41,460 bases of DNA from Planctomycetota bacterium (GTDB lineage: Bacteria > Planctomycetota > UBA1135 > GCA-002686595). Made by a program: the position numbers and the translations under genes. The stretch lies in NCBI GenBank assembly GCA_016712565.1, contig JADJQU010000015.1, positions 1 through 41,460 of the forward strand, read 5' to 3'. The notes beneath the pieces were generated by a model. The model made no database searches. It was given only the letters and a program-made list of their open reading frames with translations, and was not told where the DNA came from. This document shows, piece by piece, positions 17,919 to 26,551 of the stretch (its first letter is position 1; each line of letters opens with the position of its first letter).

Positions 17919-19684
17919 ATGATGAACTTCCTCTCGCCGCCGATCGATCGCGCGAAGGTGTATCTGCTCGCAGGACTCGTCGTCGTCGGGGTTGTTCGCA
18001 ACGCCGTTGGCCAACTGGCGCCCGCGACCCGAATCGTGAGCGTGGGCAGCGGAGGCACGGCGGGGAACAACGATGCCCACATGCCCAGGATCTCCAGGTC
18101 CGGGCGCTACGTGACGTTCGCCAGCGCGGGCGGCTACGGACTGGTCGGGGGGAACCGCACGCACATCTTCGTGCGGGATCTCGGGGACGACACGCTGACC
18201 TACGTCTCGAAGACTCCTGCCGGGAACACAGCGAACAACGACAGCTTCGACCCCGTGATCTCGGACGACGGCCGTCGCGTTGTGTTCATGTCCTGGGCCA
18301 CGAACCTCCACCCCCTGGACATCAACGGAAACGCGGACGTCTACTTCCACGATCGACAGACGAACAAGACCTACCTGGTCAGCGCGACGCCGGCCGGCTT
18401 CTCAGGAAACAACGTCTCGACCGATCCGGAGATGACGCCCGATGGGCGCTACGTCGTGTTCCGCAGCCAGGCGACCGACCTCGTCGCGAGCGATGCGAAC
18501 GCCAGCTTCGACGTGTTCCGACGCGACCTGCTGCTCGAGGTCACGGAGATCGTCAGCGTCGATGCCAGCGGCACCCAGGCGGCTGCGGGTTCCTCGTTCT
18601 GCTCGATCTCCGCCGACGGACGTTGGGTGGCGTTCCAGTCGAGCGCGAACAACCTGGTCGGCTCCGAAACGGACTCCTTCGACGACATCTTCGTCAAGGA
18701 CATGCTGACGGGCGCGGTCGAGCAGATCAGCATCCGCCATGACGGCACGATGATGAACTCCCGTGCACGGCTCCGTTCATTTCCGACGATGGGACGAAGG
18801 TCGCCTACATGACCGACGACAACTTCGTCCTGCCCGGGCAGACCGGCGGATATCGCGACATCTTCGTCTACGACCGCACCAACGGTTCCCTGGTCTGCGC
18901 CTCCCTGACCTCGACCAACGGGTCCGCCAACCAGCACGTCGTCTCGGGGCGGATGTCGCGCGATGGCGCGTTCGTCGCGTTCGAGAATGGCGCCAACCTG
19001 ATCGTCCCGGGCGACAACAACAACCTAGTCGACGTTTTCTTACGCGACCTGGTGCTCGGCACGACCACCCTCTGCTCCGTTTCGACTGCGGCACCCGCCG
19101 CGGCGCTGGGCGGCAATTCACCCGACGTCGCCGTCGGTGGACGGCGCATCGTGTTCTACAGCGCCAGCGATCAGGTGGTGGGCGGCGACATCAATGGTCA
19201 GGACGACGTGTTCCTGCGGGATCTCGAACCTTGGGCGCCGTATTCGTACTGCCTGGGCAAGGTGAACTCGCGGGGATGTCGTCCAGCCATGGCCGCCTCC
19301 GGACAGTCGAGCGCGACCTCGATTTCGGGATTCGTGCTGTCGGCGATTGACGTGCTCAACAGTCGTCCGGGGTTGCTGCTCTATTCGATCTCCGGCACGG
19401 CAGCCGTGCCGTTCCAGGGCGGGACCCTGTGCATCGCGTCACCGATCGGTAGGACGCCCCCGACGAACTCCGGCGGCACCCCTGGGCCCGCGCTGGACTG
19501 CTCCGGCGTCCTGTCGATCGACTTCAACGCCTTCGCGCTCGGGCTGCTTGGAGGGAATCCGTTCTTCGAGCTCCAGATCCCCGGCACGCGCATCTGTGCC
19601 CAGTGGTGGAGCCGTGATCCCGGCTACCCCAGCACGCAGGCCTCCTCGCTGGCCGATGGACTGTCGTTCGTGATCCGGCCCTGA
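17919..19684 (+). CDS. Secreted PD40/TolB-like seven-repeat propeller with shared C-terminal domain, one frameshift
   Basis: ATG ATG at 17919-17924 opens MMNFLSPPIDRAK and then a hydrophobic export signal (VYLLAGLVVVGVVRNAVGQ). Seven ~57-residue PD40 repeats follow, each with an ISxDGRYVVFxS strand, an ATNL segment, and a D-x-N-x-x-x-D-x-F-x-R-D loop (DINGNADVYFHDR, DINGQDDVFLRDL). The fifth repeat is broken by one missing base near 18767; restoring it gives RATAPFISDDG, and homology continues without loss. The shared C-terminal domain begins at SYCLGKVNSRGC and ends at the stop. TolB-like repeats bind proteins or peptides; no catalytic residues are seen. It is divergent from the P-domain gene across 281 bp and converges with the FG-GAP gene at 19736. 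Confidence 0.82.
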
Positions 19685-19735
19685 TGTACGCCCGCCGCGT
19701 GCCTTCTCGGTGGAGGACGGCGAGGCGGCGCGACG

Positions 19736-21412
19736 TCAAAGACACATCACGAACCGCGCTGCGTTGCTCAGCGACGAATCGTTCGGCGCGGGAAAGCCGG
19801 TGTCGCGGCTCCACCACTGGGCCCACACGGCCGTTCCGGGGTAGTGGATCTGGACTGCCCCCGCTCCGGAGAACGCGTAGGCGTTGAAGTCGAAGGAGTA
19901 GCTTCCGCTGCAGTCCTGCATCGGCGGGGGTGACCCCGAACTCAGCAGATTCGGGCCGAGATTCACTGGCGGACCGACGCACAGGAGCCCGCCCTGGAAC
20001 GGGATGGCGGCAGGTCCCGAGACTCCGTAGAGCAGGAACCCGGGCTGGTTGTTCAGGAACCCCTTGCCGAGAATCCGGAATCCCCCGTTCGAGGACAGGC
20101 TCGGAGAGCCGTCGGTCCCCAGAACCGGTGCGCAGCCCAGGGAGTTCACCTTGGCCGTGCAGTATGTGCTCGCGTTCGGGCAGCGCAATGCGAGGTCATA
20201 CACCGCGCCGGAGTCGTTCGCACCGTAGTCCGCGAAACCCGCGCAGACCGAGAAGTCGGCCAGCAGGTCCTGGTTCGAATCCTCAAGCATCGCGACCGTG
20301 AAGCCCATCTGGTCTCCGGCGGCGAATCCACGCAGGGTCTGGATCAAGCCGCCGAAAACGCCTCCGTAGAGGTAGGCACAACCGGCGTTCGCGCCGGCGT
20401 CGTCGTTCAGGTTTGCGCCAACGGCGAGGTCGAGGGCCCCGTCTCCGTCAATGTCCCTGCCGCCCGCAACGGAGACTCCAAAGTTGTCTCCGGAGGCCGC
20501 GCCCGTGCGCGTCTGCAACACGGAACCGCTCCCTCCCGACAGGACGACGCACGCGCCGAAGTCCGGACCGCCGAGATCCGAGAGCGGCGCGCCGACCGCC
20601 ACGTCCCCGAACCCATCCGCGTCGACGTCGCCGATCCAGGCGAACGACTGTCCCAACTGGTCGCCAGGCGCCCAGCCGTCGAAGCCCCAGAGGATCGCGC
20701 CGGTCGCTCCCGAGAACATGCGCACCATCCCGGAGTCCGCACCCGCGTTATCGTCCTTGGGCGCGCTGACGATCAGGTCCGCGAGTCCATCTCCGTCGAC
20801 GTCGGGGACCATGAGCAGTTTGCGGCCGAACCAGTCTCCGGCCGAGTCTCCGAACAACGTGTACAACTCGACGCTGGTGGCGCCCGACCAGACCCGCACG
20901 CAGCCGGAGGCGAAGCCGTTGCCGTTGTCCGCGTAGGCGCCGCCGACGACGTCGGGCACGCCGTCGCCGTCGACGTCGAAGCCGCCGGAAGCCGCATAGC
21001 CCATGTTGTCAAAGGACGAGTCGCCGTTGAACTGACGCAACACCGCTCCCGTGAGAGCGGAGATCACGTACACCGTTCCGGAACTGGGCCCGTTGAAGCT
21101 CGCCCCGGCATCGCCGGTCACGATGTCCGCGCGGCCGTCACCGTCGAGGTCGCCCGCGGGTGCCACGGCCCAGCCCCCCGTGCCCTGCTGGCGTCGCAGG
21201 CGACGGGCGGTCCGGGTCGAGAAGATGTCGACCGCGCCCGTGCCGATGGTGATCGCAACGTCGGGAACCGTGTCCAGGTCGACGTCGCCGATCTGGGTGA
21301 TGATCTGTCCGTAGCGCGTCGAGAACGTCGAGGACCGGGTGCGGAACAGGTACTGCGCCTCGGCCACGGAACCGCAGAGCAGGCATGCGACGAGAATGGA
21401 AAGGCATCTCAT
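19736..21412 (-). CDS. Secreted FG-GAP seven-repeat propeller with shared C-terminal domain
   Basis: 558 residues. The signal peptide is MRCLSILVACLLCGSVAEA before QYLF. Seven FG-GAP cores are present: GDVDLDTVPDVAI, GDLDGDGRADIVT, FDVDGDGVPDVVG, PDVDGDGLADLIV, GDVDADGFGDVAV, RDIDGDGALDLAV and a degenerate EDSNQDLLADFSV. The shared domain starts at TYCTAKVNSLGC (Cys418) and ends at the C-terminus (AARFVMCL). Its ATG overlaps the stop of the upstream PD40 gene by the sequence ATGA, so the two are probably co-transcribed and translationally coupled. The aspartate-rich loops suggest calcium binding. It is related in design, but clearly diverged in sequence, from the FG-GAP protein at 14890. Confidence 0.88.
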   Translation of the reverse strand: MRCLSILVACLLCGSVAEAQYLFRTRSSTFSTRYGQIITQIGDVDLDTVPDVAITIGTGAVDIFSTRTARRLRRQQGTGGWAVAPAGDLDGDGRADIVTGDAGASFNGPSSGTVYVISALTGAVLRQFNGDSSFDNMGYAASGGFDVDGDGVPDVVGGAYADNGNGFASGCVRVWSGATSVELYTLFGDSAGDWFGRKLLMVPDVDGDGLADLIVSAPKDDNAGADSGMVRMFSGATGAILWGFDGWAPGDQLGQSFAWIGDVDADGFGDVAVGAPLSDLGGPDFGACVVLSGGSGSVLQTRTGAASGDNFGVSVAGGRDIDGDGALDLAVGANLNDDAGANAGCAYLYGGVFGGLIQTLRGFAAGDQMGFTVAMLEDSNQDLLADFSVCAGFADYGANDSGAVYDLALRCPNASTYCTAKVNSLGCAPVLGTDGSPSLSSNGGFRILGKGFLNNQPGFLLYGVSGPAAIPFQGGLLCVGPPVNLGPNLLSSGSPPPMQDCSGSYSFDFNAYAFSGAGAVQIHYPGTAVWAQWWSRDTGFPAPNDSSLSNAARFVMCL

Positions 21413-23157
21413 GGGAGCACCGTGTAGGAAAGGCCGTTGCTGAGCGTCGTGTTCAACGGGAACGTGAAGCCGGGGTCACGACCCCACCATTGGCACCAGA
21501 CCGCGGTCCCAATCGTGTGCAGCTCGGGGCCCGGGGTGCCGCCGAGCGCCCCTGCGGCGAACGCGTTCATGTCGATCGAATAGACGCCGGAACAGTCCTG
21601 CACCGGCGGTGCGTTGCCGCCGGAGTTCACTCCCGTGCTGCGACGCAGCGGCGATGCGATGCACAGCGTGCCGCCTTGGAACGGAACGTTGTTCGGGCCG
21701 GTCGTCGAATACAGCAACAGCCCGGACTTGCCGTTGCGCACTTGGCTCGCGCAGATCTCGAACCCGAAACTCACGGCGGCGCTCGGGAATCCGGCGTGGT
21801 CGATTCCGGGCAGGCACCCCAGCGAGTTGAGCTTGGCCGTGCAGTAGGTCGAGACTCCGCTGTCGCAGCCTCGGAGGAACACGTCGTTGACCCCGTTCAG
21901 GTCGGGCGGGTTCAGGTTGGTCGCCAACGACTCGAAGGCCACGCGCTGGCCGTCTCCCGATAGCGCCATGCCGACGCAGCCGCTCGAGTTGTTTGCCTCC
22001 AGGCCTGCGTGGGTCAAGCTGAGGCGCTTATTGGTGGCGGTGAGGCGATCGCGCAGGAACACGTCGGCCCGACCGTTGCTGTCGCCGGCGACCAGCAGCG
22101 GAGAGTCGCTGTAGAACATCAAGTACCTGCCGTCGACGGAGAGTGTGGGCCCGAGGCCGACGTGTCCAACCTGCACGCCCCCCGGCCCTAGGTTCTCGCG
22201 CGAGGTCGTGAGCGTGACCAGATCGCGCACGAATAGGTCCTCGACGCCATTCGTGTCACCCGGGACGATCAACGGATTCCGAGTCACGAAGGCCAGGAAT
22301 CGCCCGTCCGCGGAGAATGCGAGGTCCGTGGAAGGATAGGTCGAAACCGTTCCATCGATCCTCACGTCGGCCACGGTCGTTGTCCCGAGCTGCAAATCGC
22401 GCACGAACGCGTTGGCAGTCGAAAACGCATCGCCGGGGACGAGGTTCGCCGCTTCGCTCAGGAAGGCCACGTAGCGACAGTCGGCGGACATCACCGGGTC
22501 CATGGACCTCCCGTTGGCCGACACCCCTCCGATGCCGACGCTGACCAACGTGACCCCTCCGAAGACACGATCCTTGAGGAAGATGTCCGCGACGCCGTTC
22601 GTGTCGCCGGGGACGAAGTTCGTGGCCTCCGAGAAGAAGACCAGCTGCAGCCCGTCGTCCGAAACCCGCCCGAGTCCGCTATGCCCATCTCCCTGGGCGC
22701 CGGTGCTTGAGCAAGACTCGAGCGTGATCATTCCGCTGCCCCGATCGAAGACGAACACGTCGCCGCGGCCGTTGACGTCGCCCGGAACGAGGTTCGTTGC
22801 GTTCGAGTACACGCAGGACCAGCGTCCATCGGCCGAAATCGACTCGCCGTAAGTGTTGTCGTTGGAAGTGACGGTGCCGAACGGCCGATTGACCCAGGTC
22901 AAGGCGCCCGTGTCGACTTCGCGGAGAACCACGTCCAGGTAGGGATTGAGATCTCCCACCAGGTTGGTCGCGAGGGTGGTGAACAGCACCCACTTGCCGT
23001 CGCGGGAAATGCGCGCGGAGTTGGACCCGGCGTCTCCCTCGACTCCCGGCGCGACGCTCAGCCGTTGCGTCGAGCAGATCTGCGCGCGCAGATCCGGCGA
23101 GCCCGTCAAGGCCACGGCGCAAACCAAGAACACCCTGCGAGCATTGATGTGAGCCAT
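21409..23157 (-). CDS. Secreted PD40/TolB-like seven-repeat propeller with shared C-terminal domain
   Basis: 582 residues. The ATG at 23157 follows GGGGGAG. The signal peptide is RRVFLVCAVALTGSPDLRAQ. Seven repeats of ~57 residues each carry ISxDGRxVxFxS, then ATNLVPGD, then a D-x-N-G-x-x-D-x-F-x-R-D acidic loop (DVNGRGDVFVFDR, DTNGVADIFLKDR, DTNGVEDLFVRDL, DSNGRADVFLRDR). The last repeat (DLNGVNDVFLRGC) leads directly into the shared domain at TYCTAKLNSLGC (Cys439), which ends at the C-terminus. It is the first gene of a two-gene unit with the FG-GAP protein (ATGA overlap). It resembles the PD40 protein at 17919 in layout and repeat number. No enzyme motif is seen. Confidence 0.88.
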   Translation of the reverse strand: MAHINARRVFLVCAVALTGSPDLRAQICSTQRLSVAPGVEGDAGSNSARISRDGKWVLFTTLATNLVGDLNPYLDVVLREVDTGALTWVNRPFGTVTSNDNTYGESISADGRWSCVYSNATNLVPGDVNGRGDVFVFDRGSGMITLESCSSTGAQGDGHSGLGRVSDDGLQLVFFSEATNFVPGDTNGVADIFLKDRVFGGVTLVSVGIGGVSANGRSMDPVMSADCRYVAFLSEAANLVPGDAFSTANAFVRDLQLGTTTVADVRIDGTVSTYPSTDLAFSADGRFLAFVTRNPLIVPGDTNGVEDLFVRDLVTLTTSRENLGPGGVQVGHVGLGPTLSVDGRYLMFYSDSPLLVAGDSNGRADVFLRDRLTATNKRLSLTHAGLEANNSSGCVGMALSGDGQRVAFESLATNLNPPDLNGVNDVFLRGCDSGVSTYCTAKLNSLGCLPGIDHAGFPSAAVSFGFEICASQVRNGKSGLLLYSTTGPNNVPFQGGTLCIASPLRRSTGVNSGGNAPPVQDCSGVYSIDMNAFAAGALGGTPGPELHTIGTAVWCQWWGRDPGFTFPLNTTLSNGLSYTVLP

Positions 23158-23543
23158 GGACTCCCCCGGGATCGATGCGTTCCTGTCGGGAACGCGGAAA
23201 CGGCGATCGAGTGATATCGACGAGTCGCCGCTCCGGAGATCCTACGCCCTTCCCTGGAGGGCGCCAGTGGCGAGGTCTTGCTCCGGCGGCCAGCCCGGGA
23301 CCCGCGAGTGAGGACCGGGCAATTGGCCCGTGGACCAGGTGCCGGGCACGTCACAGTTCGCAGCGGCCCCGCCGACGAGGCCCCCGTGGACCACGGCGCG
23401 GCGCAATTGCAGCGACGCATGGCTCTCCCGAGCCTGCTCGGACGAGCGCGCGAGCCGCGGCGCGCGGGCATGCGCCGGTCGCCCGCATCCCGGCGCATCG
23501 AGTGGGGTCGTAGAGTGACCAAGCTCGCGGAATTCGCCCTCGC
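23158..23543. other. Gap between the PD40 gene and the kinase gene, no gene recognised
   Basis: The space lies just after the kinase stop and upstream of the PD40 gene. The kinase's expected C-terminal repeat region is not found in any frame here. The promoter of the PD40/FG-GAP pair should lie here but no clear hexamers stand out. Confidence 0.4.
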
Positions 23544-25089
23544 TCATCCCGACGTCGAACAGGGGATCGCTTGCGCGGGATTCTCGGCCAGCATCTCCCC
23601 GTGGAGGCGCACGGCATCCTCCAGCAGTTGCGTGCGCATCTCGTCGGCGCGGGGAATCGACCTGAGGTAGTCGTTGCCCACCCTGTGCAGGAAGTCCTTG
23701 ATCGCCGTGCGGGCGCGGGACGCCGCGCGCCGCGCGCGTTCGCTCTCGGTCTGCGCCAGGGCCTGCGCGGCCCGAGTGGCCCTGAGCTGCTTTTCGAGGT
23801 CGCCGTTGAATCGTTGGAGGTCGGAGGCTCGCGCGTTGGCCTGCCAGATCCACAGGCTGGGCCCGGCGACCAACAACAGGAGCCCCAGGGCGATCGCCGT
23901 CGCGAGCGCGGGCCTGCGCTCCACCCAGCGCCGGGCCACGGTCAGTGCACGGGTCCGTTGGGCTTCGATCGGACGCCGCTCGAGCACGTTGGCAAGGTCG
24001 CGGGCGAGATCCGCGGCGCTGGGGTAGCGGCGGGCCGGGTCCACCTCCATGGCCTTGAGGCACACGGTCTCGGCTTCGGGGCTGATCGCGCTGTTGAGTT
24101 CGCGGGGCCGCCGGCGGTTTCCCTGCTGGATGTCCTGCAGGATCTGCAACTCCGAGGCAGCCGGGAACGCGCGTTGGAGCGTCAGCATCTCCCACAAGGT
24201 GACGCCCAGGGCATACACGTCCGAGCGCGCGTCCGGTTGCTCGAGCACGCCGCGAACCTGCTCCGGCGACATGTAGGGCAGCGAGCCCAGTCGCGAGCCG
24301 CTGCGCGTCAGCGAGGCGTCGCCGGCCTGACTCGCCAGGCCGAAGTCGAGCAGCATCGCGCGGCTCGAACCATCGGCGGCGAGCATGATGTTCGAGGGCT
24401 TGATGTCGCGGTGCAACACGCCGCGCTCGTGGGCATGCTGCAGCGCCTCGGCCACCTGGCGCACGATCCTGAGGCAAGCATCCACGTGACTGCCTTCGAA
24501 CAACCAACCCGCCCCAGCTTGGCTCGGAGCCAGGTCCTTGCCACGCAGATCCAGCAGCGGAATCGCGCGGCAGCGCGTCAGCACGGCCTCCAGCGACTCA
24601 CCCCGCACGTACTCCATCGCGAAGTAGGGCACGCCCTGCTGCTCGCCGACGGTGTAGACGGGGACGATCCCTGGATGCCTGAGCCGCGCGACAGTTTCGA
24701 CCTCGCGGCGGAAGCGCTCGCGCGCCCGGGAAGAACAGGTGCTCCGGGCGAACCACCTTCAGGGCCACCTCTCTCCCGAGCGACTCCTGGATGGCGAGAT
24801 AGACCACACCCATGCCGCCCGCGCCGAGAATGCGCTGCAGACGAAATTCGCCGAGCCGTTCGGGCAGCGCATCCGAGGTGCCTGCGGGGGACGCTGCGCC
24901 CCACACCCCGGCGCGGCGCAGGAGCTCGATGCGGCGCTCCAGGGCCGCCGCTTGCCCCGGATGCTCCTCCAGGAGCCTGGCGACGGCCGCATCCCCGCCA
25001 TCCTCGAAGACGCCGATCGCGCGCAGCAGGAGTTCGTCCAACTGCGCTTCTTGCGCGGTGGGAGGCTCGCGCTCGTCTTTCTGAGGCAT
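23544..25089 (-). CDS. Membrane Ser/Thr protein kinase (PknB-like), one frameshift, probably shortened C-terminus
   Basis: From ATG 25089. Residues 1-80 are a helical N-terminal extension. The kinase domain shows the P-loop GAGGMGVVY (89-97), ALK with catalytic Lys111, HRDIKPSN, DFGLAS, and the GSLPYMSPEQ activation segment. One missing base in the GCGCGC stretch near 24722 shifts the frame between FFPGAR and ERFRREVETVARLRHPG; homology is continuous across it. A membrane helix (LATAIALGLLLLVAGPSLWIW) and a coiled-coil-like stretch follow. The protein ends soon after LLEDAVRLHGEMLAENPA, where relatives usually continue into TPR repeats, so the sensor end looks lost. It is divergent from the sigma factor gene, 79 bp between start codons, and a functional pairing is plausible. 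Confidence 0.8.
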
Positions 25090-25095
25090 GTTGGG

Positions 25096-25101
25096 ATGGT
25101 A
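25096..25101 (-). promoter_or_regulatory. Candidate -10 element of the kinase gene
   Basis: TACCAT on the minus strand ends 6 nt before the ATG at 25089, placing the expected transcription start at or next to the start codon. No Shine-Dalgarno sequence fits in the remaining space. Confidence 0.45.
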
Positions 25102-25156
25102 CCGCAAGCCGAAAAGACCGTCCGGACTCCGATTCGAAACCGCGGGGTGGCTCGGC

Positions 25157-25162
25157 TAGGAT
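25157..25162 (+). promoter_or_regulatory. Candidate -10 element of the sigma factor gene
   Basis: TAGGAT ends 6 nt before the GTG at 25169, mirroring the kinase promoter. A weak TTCGAA at 25133-25138 lies where a -35 might be. A leaderless transcript is predicted. Confidence 0.45.
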
Positions 25163-25168
25163 TCGCGC

Positions 25169-25747
25169 GTGTCCGAGCCGGTCGAGCACCTGATCCAAAG
25201 CGCGTCTCGCGGCGAACCTGCGGCTGTGGAGGAGCTGCTCACGCGCTACCTGCCCGCGTTGCGAGCCTTCGTCCGGCTGCGGGCCGATCCTGCCTTGCGC
25301 GCCCGGGAATCCGATTCGGATCTCGTGCAATCCACCTGCCGTGCAATCCTGCAACGGGCAGGGCAGTTCCAGTTCGGGGGGGAGGAGGGATTCAAACGCT
25401 GGCTCTTCACGACGGCGCTGCGGACGATGATCGACAAGCACGCCCGCTGGCGCACGGAGAAGCGCGCCGGACCGCGCACGGAACACGACGACGAGCTCGG
25501 GCTGGAGTACTACCGCTCGTTTTCCTCTCCCAGCCAGCAGGCCATGGCACGCGAGACCCGCGAACGCATCGAGCAGGCGTTCTCGGAACTGGAGGAGGAG
25601 GAACGCGAGGTCATCAGCCTCGCACGCGTGGCGGGCCTGTCGCACCGCGAGATCGGCTTGGCCATGAACCGCAGCGAGGGAGCCACGCGCGTGCTGCTGC
25701 ATCGCTCGCTGGTGCATCTCGCCCGACGACTGGACACCAGCCCCTGA
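25169..25747 (+). CDS. RNA polymerase ECF-type sigma factor
   Basis: 192 residues from GTG 25169. Region 2 is visible as YLPALRAFVRLRADPALRAR, ESDSDLVQSTCRAIL and GFKRWLFTTALRTMIDKHARW, a layout typical of planctomycete ECF factors. Region 4 is visible as AFSELEEEEREVISLARVAGLSHREIGLAMNRSEGATRVLLHRSL, a complete helix-turn-helix. There is no membrane helix and no C-terminal extension, in contrast to the fusion at 5147-7774. It is divergent from a membrane Ser/Thr kinase whose signal it may relay; no anti-sigma gene is adjacent. A hairpin 31 nt after the stop probably terminates the transcript. Confidence 0.88.
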   Translation: MSEPVEHLIQSASRGEPAAVEELLTRYLPALRAFVRLRADPALRARESDSDLVQSTCRAILQRAGQFQFGGEEGFKRWLFTTALRTMIDKHARWRTEKRAGPRTEHDDELGLEYYRSFSSPSQQAMARETRERIEQAFSELEEEEREVISLARVAGLSHREIGLAMNRSEGATRVLLHRSLVHLARRLDTSP

Positions 25748-25777
25748 GCAACAGGAACGGGAAAGCGCGCGGCTCGC

Positions 25778-25794
25778 CCGCCCCTCCGGGGCGG
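25778..25794 (+). terminator. Hairpin downstream of the sigma factor
   Basis: CCGCCCC (25778-25784) and GGGGCGG (25788-25794) form a perfect 7-bp stem with a TCC loop, 31 nt after the stop codon. There is no U-tract. Confidence 0.45.
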
Positions 25795-25866
25795 CGGCAA
25801 CGAAAGCCCGCGATTCAGGCCTGGAACGGCCGCGGGCCGGCCGCGGTGGACCGACGTCCCGGCACC

Positions 25867-25881
25867 TCCCCGTTTCGGGGA
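25867..25881. repeat. Small inverted repeat upstream of the haemoglobin gene
   Basis: TCCCCG-TTT-CGGGGA is a perfect 6-bp inverted repeat followed by an A-rich stretch, 113 bp before the haemoglobin ATG. A TAGAGT hexamer at 25913-25918 could be that gene's -10, so the repeat could be an operator. This is conjecture from position. Confidence 0.3.
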
Positions 25882-25994
25882 AAAACAAAGATCCACGGAA
25901 TCACCGGAGCCGTAGAGTGTTCGCCGTCGGAGGTTTGCGGGCGCAAGCCGTGCCCTGCGCCGACCCTCTCATCCAAGAACTCTGGAGCCATCTC

Positions 25995-26483
25995 ATGTCC
26001 CCCCTGCGCACCCTGCTGCTGTCCGTCGCCTGTGCCCTGGCCGTCTCGCCGCTGCTTTCCTCCTGCTGCTCGACCTGCAAGACGGACACGGTCGCCAAGC
26101 AATCGCTCTACGACCGTCTGGGCGGTGAGCCCGCGATCACCGCGGTCGTCGACGACTTCGTCGGTCGCGCGGCCCCGAATCCCCAGGTCAACTTCACGCG
26201 CCAGGGATCGGCGATGCCGTTCGAGGCCTCGGCGGAGAAGGTCGCGCATCTGAAGCAGATGCTGGTTGAGATGATTGCCAACGCAAGCGGCGGTCCCCAG
26301 AAGTACACCGGCCGCTCCATGAAGAACGTCCACGCCGGCATGGGAATCACCAACGCCGAGTTCGACGCGCTTGCGGGGGACCTGAAGGCCAGCCTCGACA
26401 AGTTCAAGGTGCCGGCCCAGGAGCAGAAGGAACTGCTCGCGATCGTGGGCAGCACGCGCGCGGACATCGTTTCAGGCCGCTGA
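25995..26483 (+). CDS. Lipoprotein group 1 truncated haemoglobin
   Basis: 162 residues. The ATG at 25995 begins a lipoprotein signal with lipobox LSSC (Cys24), so the protein should be lipid-anchored outside the inner membrane. The globin part starts at LYDRLGGEPAITAVVDDF and includes YTGRSMKNVHAGMGI, with His113 as the proximal haem ligand, and ends with the usual VPAQEQKELLAIVGSTRADIV helix. Group 1 truncated globins bind O2 or NO. The usual FY pair of helix B (B10 Tyr, distal ligand stabiliser) appears here as FV (Val56), which would alter ligand chemistry. It converges with the gene at 26641 across a strong hairpin. Confidence 0.88.
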   Translation: MSPLRTLLLSVACALAVSPLLSSCCSTCKTDTVAKQSLYDRLGGEPAITAVVDDFVGRAAPNPQVNFTRQGSAMPFEASAEKVAHLKQMLVEMIANASGGPQKYTGRSMKNVHAGMGITNAEFDALAGDLKASLDKFKVPAQEQKELLAIVGSTRADIVSGR

Positions 26484-26551
26484 TCGCGACCGCCGGAACG
26501 AGGCGCTTCGAGGCGACGCTACGGGCGTCGCGCGATGCCCGCCTTGGCACG

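Noticed and set aside
24700..24740. Programmed ribosomal frameshifting at the breaks in the kinase, sigma and peptidase genes
   Set aside because: There is no common slippery heptamer, and the breaks fall at unrelated places inside conserved domains. Sequence error is simpler.
25125..25150. TTCGAAT-like sequence as a tRNA T-loop
   Set aside because: The flanking bases do not form a 5-bp stem and there is no acceptor or anticodon arm around it.
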